IMG/VR virus record: IMGVR_UViG_3300025127_000062
Location: 1-50,803 of that record
From: a virus
DNA length: 50,803 bases
Reading direction: 5' to 3' (one strand)
Below are positions 1 to 8,737 of this stretch, piece after piece (positions within the stretch are counted from its first letter, which is position 1; each line of letters begins with the position of its first letter). A program made the translations under genes and the position numbers. The notes under the pieces are model-generated. The model did not search any database. It worked only from the letters and a program-made list of their open reading frames with translations, and was not told where the DNA came from.

Positions 1-24
1 GTCTAATTTTAAAAAAAGGTGCAT
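1..24 (-). CDS. 5' fragment of small 42-residue protein (complete copy at 41146-41274)
   Basis: An ATG at base 24 on the minus strand opens a frame whose first eight codons (MHLFLKLD) run off the window edge. The same start and flank occur at 41274, where the frame is complete (42 codons). This entry is only the truncated beginning of that gene, cut by the window end. Confidence 0.6.
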
Positions 25-127
25 ATTAAACGTGATGTAAAACTACTAGCCCTGAAGTAATGGTTATATTTGTAAAAACACCGTAAAGAACAGTCCCAGC
101 CGCAAGACCAGAAGTTTGTAATTTAGC
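1..127. repeat. Exact 127-bp copy of 41251-41377 at the window start
   Basis: Bases 1-127 are identical to 41251-41377. The first mismatch is at 128 (g versus a). Similarity continues at 295 of 301 bases to the start codon of the 91-residue gene and then falls sharply. The exact match starts at base 1 and has length 127, the usual largest SPAdes k-mer. This suggests the closing k-mer of a circular assembly graph rather than a biological repeat. Confidence 0.9.
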
Positions 128-301
128 GATATTTTCAACATTCAACCCGCTAAGTGCTGTAATAGTAGTGTCTTTTAGTATTTGAATAGCTCCAAAACGT
201 CCTTGTGCAGTCCCACCATTTACGGTAGTATCCAGGACTGTTGAACTTTTTGATTCAAAAGAAACTGCGTTATAAGAAGGATTAGGTAATCTAGTGCTCA
301 T
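26..301 (-). CDS. 91-residue small putative virion protein, copy 1
   Basis: This is a short protein of unknown function, rich in Thr, Ser, Gly and Val. Its alternating hydrophobic pattern in the C-terminal half (for example TVLYGVFTNITITSGLVVL) suggests beta strands. It lies directly downstream of the largest internal virion gene in the late operon, so a minor structural, decoration or tail role is plausible but unproven. It differs from the copy at 41276-41551 at three residues (SG versus DA, and I versus V). The start ATG at 301 follows an A/T-rich leader without a Shine-Dalgarno sequence. Gene reality is well supported by conservation of the frame in both copies. Confidence 0.8.
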   Translation of the reverse strand: MSTRLPNPSYNAVSFESKSSTVLDTTVNGGTAQGRFGAIQILKDTTITALSGLNVENIAKLQTSGLAAGTVLYGVFTNITITSGLVVLHHV

Positions 302-339
302 TGTAAAATTGTATAGGAATTAATGGTAAGTGTGTCAAG

Positions 340-3300
340 TCAGTCTGACCTGTTTTGATTAGAATTTGGAAGGCTAGTTACTACGTCATTTTGCATATCT
401 TGCAAGGTTTCAGCCATTACATAGCTAATAGCCTTCCCAATCACAGGGTATTGTTGTCCTGTAAGGGGCTTAAGACCCTTAGCAACGTCCCCAGAAAGCA
501 CATCTACTGCTGACCCAGTGATGGGGGATAGCGTAGACGCAGGACCAAACTGGACTGCATTTAGCCCTAGCTCGCCAATGCCCATAATTCCTGACTGACG
601 AAGAATCCGTGTAAGGTCAAAAAAGGTCATATCTGTAGGATCAATTGGCTCTTTAAACTTAGACAAATCCTTTAGAATTGTTGTCATATAAGCAAAAGCA
701 AGAGCAGCTCCTAAGTATGTAATTAAATGCGCCATCTTCATTGCGTTGTGCTTACCCTCTCCGTCATAGCCATACAAAAATCTACGGTAGACCACACGAG
801 ACATTCCCAGCATAAAGCTACTGTACTGCAGGGCTACACGAGCTGTTTCGCCTGTAATTGTTCCAGACTCTAACCCCAAGCGAGTAATCGCCATAGCTCC
901 TGCATCTGGCTCTATCACAGCCTCTTTCATGTAAGTAGTTAAAAACCCACTAAACTTTCGCTGTAATGGGGCATTGCTTATTCCAGAAGACCCAAGGCGA
1001 TATTTTAAATCTGGAGTTCTTTCTACATACTTAGCTAAAGCTTTTAACTCTTTGTCTACAAAACCAAATTCTCGCATACGAGCTTCAAGCACTGGATTTA
1101 ACTTGCCTGAGCGAAATTGCTCTCCAAGACTGTTTGTTATAATATCTAAAAACACCATTTGGTGCGTAGCTGTAATACGATTTAAGCCGTTTAACTCAAA
1201 CATTACTTGGTTTGCTTTAGCTATAAGACCGCCCTCTATAGACTCACCAGTAACAACACGTTGCGCTGTTTGACGAGTAATAATGTCAATCCCAGCACCC
1301 TGTGACCTAAACCACGCAGCAATCTCTTTGTTGTTACCGCGAAAATGTGAGCTAGCAGCTTGTTTGTAAGATGCTACAAAGTCTTTAAAAGTAACCTCAG
1401 TGCCTAAGTACTGCATGGTTGTTAGCATTAAAGGTATATCTGACAGCGCAGACAACCCTGATCCTGCTAAAAACAGAACATTAGATACTTGGCGAAGCTT
1501 CTGAAAGTTATTAGCAAGGTTTACATCTACTGGGTTGTCTAACATCCCAGTAACTTGCTTAGCAGTTGCCTCTAAAATACTGTAGCCTTTTTCGTTTTTT
1601 AAACCGCTTCTGTTAGCAACACCCATAACCATATTGTATGGGTCGTGCCCTAAATTCTTTACAAGAGCAATCTTCTCAGAACGATTACGTATCTGCTCAA
1701 GCATAAGACGACCTAGATTTTCAAAGTTACTAAGCGTAACCATAGCCTCGTTTCTGTGCTCTTGTTTGTATGCTAGCTTTGCTGCTTTGCGCATAGAACC
1801 CACGATAGATTTAGAACCCGACGCGTCTTCTTCCTCAAACTTTCCGCTAACAATCTCGTTGTAAAACCTTCTAAGAAACTCGTTTATTTCAAAACGATCA
1901 AATGTCAAAGACTGCTGTTTAGGCTTGCCGTCTGCGCCAAGGCTTTCAGTAGTTGGTCGATTAACCTTGGGATCAATAGCTCCCTCCATAATACCGCCGT
2001 GCAGTCGTTCTGTCTGTTCTACATCTAAAACCTTTAACATAAAGGTGATAAACTCAGCTTCAGACATGGCAGAAACTACTTGTCGGTCATACTTAGGAGT
2101 GTAACCACTGTAGTTTTTACGCTGACCCATGTTAACACCCAAGTGGTTAATCTCAGCCATTTGACCTAAATTAATTGTTTGGATTATATCGACAAGGTCT
2201 TCAAATACCTTCAGTCCCTCTAATCTCTTTGGCACTTCTCCACTAGAGATAGCATCCATAAGATCAAGATGTAGTTGCATAGAACCTTCTTTCAGATTCT
2301 CTCCGTAAACACGAGCAACTTCTGGGTCTTTTATAGTAGCGTCCCTGTAAGAAGACATATACTTAGTTGGATCTTCCCCTAAAAAAACTTCTAGTAAGTC
2401 GTTATTTACAAGAAACTCTATAAGAGGTGCTTGATCTTTAATAATTTGACCATCAACTAAACGTTGAATTGAAGTAGTACGATCAGTGTCTTTGCGAAGA
2501 CTACCGTCTAGAATAGTCTTAAGCTGTCTCATCTTAGAAGCTGAAGTTCTTTTGCCGCGCAAAACACCCATTAAAGTTTCAGCCACAGAAGCGTTATGCA
2601 CACTGCGTAACACCATTGCTAAGTTTTCTTGATAGAAGAAATCATTAACTTTGCCAAGCTTTTCAGCTGGAGAAAGATCTTTATCTAAGAGTATAAAACT
2701 AATCCGTTGCGCCATCTCTAATGGAGCTTTTACTTCTTTTAGATTACGAAGAGTTGCTATAACAAGTTCAGGAGTAGGAACTCCATTTCGTATAACCTTT
2801 AATATTGCTTTACGACGTTTCTCCGTCCCCATTAGGTTAACAAGTATGTCCTTCACGTACGGAGTTAGATGAGTCATTCCTGCTTTATCTAAATCTGCAA
2901 TAGCATCCGCAACATAAGTGTTAAGCTCTTTTGCAGTGGTAGGCAGATTGCTGGGCATCAAGGTTGGAATAGTTGACTCATCACCTACAACCTCTATGAT
3001 TGTATCTTCTAAGTACTTCTTAGGGTCGGCAGTGTATTTACGCATTTCTTCTGCTCGACTTTTAAAGTTAGGATTCTCGTAAGCAGTTTTTGCCTGTACA
3101 CTTGACCGCGCTGTTATATTTGTTCCGCCTCTATAAAGCTTCTTTATCTGCAAGGCAGGATTAGTTGCTTCTCGCAACTCTTTAACAACATCAGCAACTT
3201 GTTTAGCAACAAGATCTGGTTTCTTTATGTTTTTAAGAGACTTAAATCCACTTACTTTTAAAACATCTGCTGTGTAGCTAAGAAGATTTAAAACAAACAG

Positions 3301-5328
3301 TTTATACTTCGTAAACAGTCCAGGGTCTGTTTCTTTAAGAGCAGCCCAAAACTCTGGTCTTGATATAGCAAACTCCAATAGATGAGAGCCTGCTTCTTCT
3401 TCAAACACTTCTTTTGACTTACCATACCCGCGAGTTTTAAGAGCAGACTCTAATGCTTTTTTAACACCAGAACTCTGAGCCACTGTTAACAACTTAGCAT
3501 AGGCTGCTGGATTAATCTCCTGTATGTTGTGCCACCCTTCGTGAAACACAGTGCTGAGTAACTGGGTAGTTACAATTTCAGAAGTAGGAACTCTATCAGC
3601 TCCAATCTGAGATTGTTTTACATAAGCGTCCGCAAAAAACAAATGTGGTTGAGCTACATAATTGACTAACTCTCCAGGAACTTTCCAACCCATTGCAACG
3701 CCATCAACGTTTAAATTAGACGGCTGAGGAGCAATTCTAGCAGGTACTGCCTTTTCATCTCCAAACAAAACACCATTAACTATTCCATTAACGTCCTGCA
3801 CAGTCTGAGCGTAGGTTTCGCCAATAACTTTGTTAAAGACTTGTTTGTTTTTGTATATCTGCTTTCTTAAAGTAGAAGATAAATTTTTGTGATACTCTAG
3901 TTTTTCAACAAGTTTTTTTCTTCTTTCTACAAGATTAGCTCTAGATTGGTCCATTGGAACAAAATCTGAGTCAAGCAACGAATCTATTCTTTTAAGATCA
4001 CCCTCTATCAAAGATATATCTGATATATTGTCATTATATCTTTGTTCATCTATATAAATGTTGCGTGCTTCTTCAAAAACAAGAAGATTAGCTTGAGCTT
4101 CAGCTTTTGTAACAGTTCCATAGTTTTCTGTAATTGTGTAACCTTTATGAAGCTGGTTACCCCCTAAATTTGCCTTTATATCATCACCTGTTTTTCGAAA
4201 ATCAGTAAACCCACTATCTATAAGAACAGCCACATCGTCGTCAGTTAAGTTCTTAGACTTTCCAAACAACGAAGCTCCCGACACACGTTTAACTTGAGCT
4301 TCATATTCTTTAACTGTTTTAAGTATACTAACATCGCCTTGCTTAATCCTAGCTATATAACGCTCTGCCAAAGCTGACGTCATTTTTGCAGTCGCAGTGT
4401 TTATTTCATGCATTTTAAGAAAAGAGCCTATTTCAAGTATGTCATTTATTGTAATTTCATCTCGCTTGACTCTTCCTTCTGCTATATCTCTAAGGCGTTG
4501 ATTTTTCTTAATAGCATTTACTACGCCCCTACTGCCGTTCTCATACACATTGGCATACGCATCAAATATAGAATTATCACCTGCCATGAGTTTTATATAA
4601 GTGCTGTAATCATTTTTAGCTTTGGCTGCTTTGGCTGCATTACGAGCAGCTAAGCCTGCCGAACCACCAGCCAAGATACCTGCAAAAAGAGTATTCATCC
4701 CAGCAGCCATCTTAGCGTGCTCAAATGTGTATTGCTCTACACCCAGATCATTTGTCATGTACGCATAGGGTACTTCAAAAGCTGCGCCGTAAGCTAAAAC
4801 ATTCTTAAAAGTTCCTTTGCCTGTGTGGTAAGCAGCTGCAGCTCTCTTACCAGCAGCGGCATAAAGTGATCCTCGGGCTACACTTGCTCCCATGCCAACA
4901 CCTAGAAAGTTAACAGGGTCAGTAACAAGCCCAGTTCCTAGTGCTGTAAAAAACTGAGATATCTGTCTATCTTGACCTTGAGACACTTCATTATAGTGCG
5001 CAAGACTCGCAGCTCTCTGAACTCGACGTTGAAACGTGTATGGGTTTTCGTTAGCTCGAAAAGCTAAGCCATACCGCTGAGCAGGTGACTCCTCGTACTC
5101 TTCTCTTGTAACAGGGGCATACTTCCCCATTTTCATGTCTCTGCGCTCGTCATACTGCTTAAGCGCGTCAGCAGCAGTCATCGTAAAGTTACGTTGAAAC
5201 GCAGCAAGGCTGGTAGCTTTTAGACCCTCAACAAAGTCGTAGTCTGTGGGACTGTATGCACCTCTAGATATCTCGTTAAGAGTTCTAGGTTGATACAATG
5301 TATTAGGATTACGAAATGGTTGAGCCAT
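340..5328 (-). CDS. Giant internal virion protein (1662 aa) with HExxH metallopeptidase motif
   Basis: The position as the last and longest gene of the tail/internal-virion block matches the T7 gp16-type ejection protein, although no sequence match to gp16 is claimed. A zinc metallopeptidase signature HEGWH lies at residues 596-600. It is followed by a conserved acidic segment (VFEEEAGSHLLEF, about 641-653) that could supply the third ligand, with Glu645 the candidate. The homologue at 41589-46496 keeps the motif as HEMVH, which argues for function. Residues about 430-530 are charged and likely coiled coil. A hydrophobic stretch near the C-terminus (YLGAALAFAYMTTIL) may insert into membrane. 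Family knowledge predicts ejection into the host envelope with DNA. A peptidase acting on host envelope protein or peptide cross-links is inference. The start is 1 nt after the upstream stop. Confidence 0.75.
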   Translation of the reverse strand: MAQPFRNPNTLYQPRTLNEISRGAYSPTDYDFVEGLKATSLAAFQRNFTMTAADALKQYDERRDMKMGKYAPVTREEYEESPAQRYGLAFRANENPYTFQRRVQRAASLAHYNEVSQGQDRQISQFFTALGTGLVTDPVNFLGVGMGASVARGSLYAAAGKRAAAAYHTGKGTFKNVLAYGAAFEVPYAYMTNDLGVEQYTFEHAKMAAGMNTLFAGILAGGSAGLAARNAAKAAKAKNDYSTYIKLMAGDNSIFDAYANVYENGSRGVVNAIKKNQRLRDIAEGRVKRDEITINDILEIGSFLKMHEINTATAKMTSALAERYIARIKQGDVSILKTVKEYEAQVKRVSGASLFGKSKNLTDDDVAVLIDSGFTDFRKTGDDIKANLGGNQLHKGYTITENYGTVTKAEAQANLLVFEEARNIYIDEQRYNDNISDISLIEGDLKRIDSLLDSDFVPMDQSRANLVERRKKLVEKLEYHKNLSSTLRKQIYKNKQVFNKVIGETYAQTVQDVNGIVNGVLFGDEKAVPARIAPQPSNLNVDGVAMGWKVPGELVNYVAQPHLFFADAYVKQSQIGADRVPTSEIVTTQLLSTVFHEGWHNIQEINPAAYAKLLTVAQSSGVKKALESALKTRGYGKSKEVFEEEAGSHLLEFAISRPEFWAALKETDPGLFTKYKLFVLNLLSYTADVLKVSGFKSLKNIKKPDLVAKQVADVVKELREATNPALQIKKLYRGGTNITARSSVQAKTAYENPNFKSRAEEMRKYTADPKKYLEDTIIEVVGDESTIPTLMPSNLPTTAKELNTYVADAIADLDKAGMTHLTPYVKDILVNLMGTEKRRKAILKVIRNGVPTPELVIATLRNLKEVKAPLEMAQRISFILLDKDLSPAEKLGKVNDFFYQENLAMVLRSVHNASVAETLMGVLRGKRTSASKMRQLKTILDGSLRKDTDRTTSIQRLVDGQIIKDQAPLIEFLVNNDLLEVFLGEDPTKYMSSYRDATIKDPEVARVYGENLKEGSMQLHLDLMDAISSGEVPKRLEGLKVFEDLVDIIQTINLGQMAEINHLGVNMGQRKNYSGYTPKYDRQVVSAMSEAEFITFMLKVLDVEQTERLHGGIMEGAIDPKVNRPTTESLGADGKPKQQSLTFDRFEINEFLRRFYNEIVSGKFEEEDASGSKSIVGSMRKAAKLAYKQEHRNEAMVTLSNFENLGRLMLEQIRNRSEKIALVKNLGHDPYNMVMGVANRSGLKNEKGYSILEATAKQVTGMLDNPVDVNLANNFQKLRQVSNVLFLAGSGLSALSDIPLMLTTMQYLGTEVTFKDFVASYKQAASSHFRGNNKEIAAWFRSQGAGIDIITRQTAQRVVTGESIEGGLIAKANQVMFELNGLNRITATHQMVFLDIITNSLGEQFRSGKLNPVLEARMREFGFVDKELKALAKYVERTPDLKYRLGSSGISNAPLQRKFSGFLTTYMKEAVIEPDAGAMAITRLGLESGTITGETARVALQYSSFMLGMSRVVYRRFLYGYDGEGKHNAMKMAHLITYLGAALAFAYMTTILKDLSKFKEPIDPTDMTFFDLTRILRQSGIMGIGELGLNAVQFGPASTLSPITGSAVDVLSGDVAKGLKPLTGQQYPVIGKAISYVMAETLQDMQNDVVTSLPNSNQNRSD

Positions 5329-5329
5329 A

Positions 5330-8128
5330 TTAATCTAGGTATAGCCCAGCACTAAGGTTCCACACAGCATTTTGATTACCAGTGGCAGAGCTGAGAATGT
5401 CACCTAATGGCTGGTTAAAAGGAACCATGTCTGTAGCTCTACGAACTACCTCATCTAACAGACGATTAACATCTCTGACTGCAACGTATGTGCCTGCCCC
5501 TTCCTCGTAATTACCAGAAGAGTTTGCAAACTGCAGGTAGTAATACTCTCGTTCAACTACAGTGCCATCAGGTAGTTGTTCTGTTCTAAAAGTAGTTTCA
5601 GGAATATTAACAATTGGAATACCATCTCCTTTAGGTCCAAACAGACCTACACCAGCTTCAGAAAATTCGTTATTATTAAGTCCTTCAAAAAGTGCTCGTT
5701 GTTGCTTGTCTGTAATATCCTCAAGGTTTTCTGGAGGTTGTGGTCGTTCACCTTCTCCAGCACCAGGAGCTTGACCACCAAATTTTGAAAAACCAGGAGT
5801 TCGAAGGTCTGTACCAAGAGTGTAAGCCCTATCACTATAAGTAAGGTCAACATACAAATTCGGGTTTTGTCTCATAGCTAGCGCAATAACCGCAGCTTTA
5901 GTAAACTCAGCTAAGTCTCTTTCGTTTATTTTACCATCGCTTTCATTTTTAAAAGCGTAATAAAGTAGACCAAAAGGACCTGTTGACCGTGATTCATCAA
6001 CATCTAAAAATCTTTGAACTGTAGAAGGAGCAAGCCGAACATTATGACCTTGTGTACTTATAGCAGCTACACCGAACACAGGCGTTATAACCTCATCATG
6101 ATACTTTTCAGCAAGCTCAAACGCTTCTTCTGGAGATTTGCCTTGATTAAGACTCTGAGCTATATGTCCACGAAGTTGTTGTCTCCAGAACTCGCCCTCA
6201 GCATTATCTCTAGTGCCTTCTAGATTCTTAATCCTTGACAAATAAGTTAACCGACCTTTTTTGCGTTTGTGCTGAATATGAGAAGCGTTTCCTTCAGGTA
6301 CTACCTGAATTTCTCTATTTTCAATAATTTGATCTAGCTTCTTGTTGTCTTCATTAGCAACAGCAAGCTGCGCTCTTGAAGTCATTGCTTCTAAAATCTC
6401 AGGAACATTACCGCCACTAGCTGCAACCCGAAGAGCCATAGACTCAAGCAACCTTGTTTCAGATTTATCATTAAGTTGAGATATTGCAACTAAGGCTGCT
6501 CCTGGATTATCTTGGTTAGCTACAACCGTTGAAAGAACATCTTGAGTTGATTGTTCAGGGTTGTTTTCAAGGTCAACCTCTTTATCGCCAAGAACCGCCC
6601 ACTCTGTAGGAAGTCTTAGTTGTCCATTAAGAGTTCCCCTGCCTGTTATACCAGTAGGGGCTAAACCAGTGCTAATTCCTGTACCTGTGAGTTGAGGCAA
6701 TACAATGTCCTTGTAGAACATACGAACATTGTCCCAATCTCCTTTTTCAATAAGTCTTTCTAAACGAGGATACAGATTTCCAAGAGAAGTCAGATCGCCG
6801 TTGTTAACGCCGTCCATAACAAATTTTGTTCTCTTATCAATGTAAGCTTGCATCCTAGTTTGGATGTTATCTGGAAGATTCTCATACTGAGTTTTTAAGT
6901 CAATGCGAGCCTCTCTTGCGAGTTTTTGTTCTGCAGTTTCGCCCTCAACAGGTTTTTCATTTGCATCTATCAACGTAAAAAAGTCTTCTAAATTGCCAGT
7001 GTTTTTTACACCAAAACGTAAAAAACGAATAGCCAAATCATCAACAAAAGACTCTCCTACTACTGCACCAGTTTTGTCACGAGCAGGACTAAAAAGAGCT
7101 AAAGTTGCCATTAAGCCATCTATCTTTTCTTTGTTTTGTGCTGCATATTCTGGATGCTCCTCCATAAACTTAACAACAGCTGTTGCTGAATTATTAACCA
7201 TGCTAAGCATGTCACTTGCTTTTGTTACATCAAAAAAAGATGCAATAGAGGCGTCTAGTTTATCATACGCTTCTTTTCCAGCCGTAAGTTTGTACGTAGG
7301 ATCAGACAGTGCTTTCTTTTTTGCGTTATATGCGTTTTCAATCTTTTCTACACTAGACATAGGAAGTCCTAGTTTTTCTACAGATTGAGACACAAACTGA
7401 TCTGATATTTCTTTTCTGCGCTCTAGTTCATCAAGTGTTTGCGCAGTTTTTATGCTGTGCACAGAGATAGCAGTAGTATTACTGGCTAAGTCTGTGCCAA
7501 AACTTGCTTGTTCTTCTACAGTAGTTAAAGCGTCATATCGTTTTTGGTATGCTTCATCTTCACCGCTAAGCTCAGAATATACATTGTATAACGACTCATC
7601 ATCTAACCCGTTTGGATTGTTAAGAATAGCTTTTGTAGCAACGCTTCTTTTCTCTGTTTGATACTCGGTAGTTTGTCCAAAAATAATGCGCCTGTTTTTT
7701 TGTGTATCAAACGAAGCACGCGCTGCTTTCCAGTTAGCTTGCGTTCTTGCAGCAACACGCTGAGCTGCGTCCCCTTCTAAATCTAGATCAGGACTAAAGT
7801 AGTTTAAGCCAATAGTTTCAAGTTGATTAAAGTTAGTTTCAGCTTCTGAAATTTCATCGGGATTGCCTTTTGTAATAGCAGACGTAAGTGCGTCTGATCT
7901 TGTTTTAAACTCGGCATCATAGTCCTGTCCTGCCTTGTAAGCTAACAACCCTTGGGCTTTTTCTTTTTGCTGATTATTAGCTACTTGAATGTTTAATGCT
8001 GCTCCAGCTACTTTATCAAGCCCACGAGCCACATCAGTAAGACCACTACGATAATTCGAAGTAGTGTCAAAAGCACTAAATGGTGCTTTCTGTTGTTGAG
8101 CAGTTTGTGTGTTTAGTTGAATAGCCAT
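5330..8128 (-). CDS. Internal virion protein (932 aa), T7 gp15-like by position
   Basis: This large, mostly helical, charged protein has no recognised catalytic motif. The N-terminal segment (KAPFSAFDTTSNYRSGL) is shared with the 904-residue homologue at 46493-49207 (KAEFSAFDTNSRFTSGL), so the two are alleles of the same virion gene. It lies between the giant ejection protein and a small gp14-like protein, the usual order of three internal core proteins in short-tailed phages. The start codon overlaps the previous stop as TAATG, which suggests translational coupling. The role as part of the ejected trans-envelope conduit is inferred from position and size only. Confidence 0.7.
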   Translation of the reverse strand: MAIQLNTQTAQQQKAPFSAFDTTSNYRSGLTDVARGLDKVAGAALNIQVANNQQKEKAQGLLAYKAGQDYDAEFKTRSDALTSAITKGNPDEISEAETNFNQLETIGLNYFSPDLDLEGDAAQRVAARTQANWKAARASFDTQKNRRIIFGQTTEYQTEKRSVATKAILNNPNGLDDESLYNVYSELSGEDEAYQKRYDALTTVEEQASFGTDLASNTTAISVHSIKTAQTLDELERRKEISDQFVSQSVEKLGLPMSSVEKIENAYNAKKKALSDPTYKLTAGKEAYDKLDASIASFFDVTKASDMLSMVNNSATAVVKFMEEHPEYAAQNKEKIDGLMATLALFSPARDKTGAVVGESFVDDLAIRFLRFGVKNTGNLEDFFTLIDANEKPVEGETAEQKLAREARIDLKTQYENLPDNIQTRMQAYIDKRTKFVMDGVNNGDLTSLGNLYPRLERLIEKGDWDNVRMFYKDIVLPQLTGTGISTGLAPTGITGRGTLNGQLRLPTEWAVLGDKEVDLENNPEQSTQDVLSTVVANQDNPGAALVAISQLNDKSETRLLESMALRVAASGGNVPEILEAMTSRAQLAVANEDNKKLDQIIENREIQVVPEGNASHIQHKRKKGRLTYLSRIKNLEGTRDNAEGEFWRQQLRGHIAQSLNQGKSPEEAFELAEKYHDEVITPVFGVAAISTQGHNVRLAPSTVQRFLDVDESRSTGPFGLLYYAFKNESDGKINERDLAEFTKAAVIALAMRQNPNLYVDLTYSDRAYTLGTDLRTPGFSKFGGQAPGAGEGERPQPPENLEDITDKQQRALFEGLNNNEFSEAGVGLFGPKGDGIPIVNIPETTFRTEQLPDGTVVEREYYYLQFANSSGNYEEGAGTYVAVRDVNRLLDEVVRRATDMVPFNQPLGDILSSATGNQNAVWNLSAGLYLD

Positions 8129-8736
8129 TATGTTGTGCCCGTGTGATACATGTTTGCCATGCTACCAACAGTACCAATTGCAGAACCAAGACCAGATAGT
8201 CGTGTATTTGCTGCTTGATTCCTAAATTGAGTAGCCGTGTTTGCTGCAGAAGCAAGAGTAAGGTCACGAGCAGCCATTCCGTTGCTCCAAGCCAACCCGC
8301 TTTGACGCTGTGCCTCTGTAGATTGAATATTATAGCCATATGATGTTGCTGATGTTTCAAAATCAAAAGCAGCTAATCGGTTTTCGTAATCCTTAGTTGA
8401 CTGTGTAAACGTGTCTTCAAATGTCCCAAACGACGAGTTTATAGACAAACGTTCAGTCGCTAATTCAGCTCTTAATTTTCTATTAAGAACGTCTCTGTTT
8501 CTTTGAGCTTTTTCAAGGTCTCTAAACTTATTAGACTCTGCAACGGATTTATTAAAATTAGCCTGGTTTACAGCCTGTGTTGCGTTATTAACGTCAATCT
8601 GGGCGTTGTACTTACCCATCTCCTCAGCAGCATCCGCAGCATACTCTTGCGCTCTCGCGTTGTTTTCTGCTGCGCGATAAGATATAAAACCACTAACTGC
8701 GGTGGATGCTAATGCTACTGCTAATGCTACTTCCAT
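8128..8736 (-). CDS. Small internal virion protein (202 aa), T7 gp14-like by position
   Basis: The N-terminus is a hydrophobic Ala/Val/Leu segment (about residues 3-22). It is followed by an Ala/Gln/Asn-rich helical region with many NAQ/QAN motifs and a segment resembling QSGLAWSNGMAARDLTL. The homologue at 49210-49848 shares the order and the C-terminal segment RDLTLxxAANxAxQFRNQA. A hydrophobic N-terminus and an Ala-rich helix are common in the smallest ejection protein of T7- and BPP-1-like phages. It is coupled to the downstream gene by TAATG and separated from the tail tubular B gene by 1 nt. Confidence 0.7.
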   Translation of the reverse strand: MEVALAVALASTAVSGFISYRAAENNARAQEYAADAAEEMGKYNAQIDVNNATQAVNQANFNKSVAESNKFRDLEKAQRNRDVLNRKLRAELATERLSINSSFGTFEDTFTQSTKDYENRLAAFDFETSATSYGYNIQSTEAQRQSGLAWSNGMAARDLTLASAANTATQFRNQAANTRLSGLGSAIGTVGSMANMYHTGTT

Positions 8737-8737
8737 T

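Noticed and set aside
5562-7661. Several plus-strand frames of 68-161 codons inside the internal virion gene
   Set aside because: All are antisense shadows of the 932-residue gene, rich in Ser, Cys and Phe, with no motifs.
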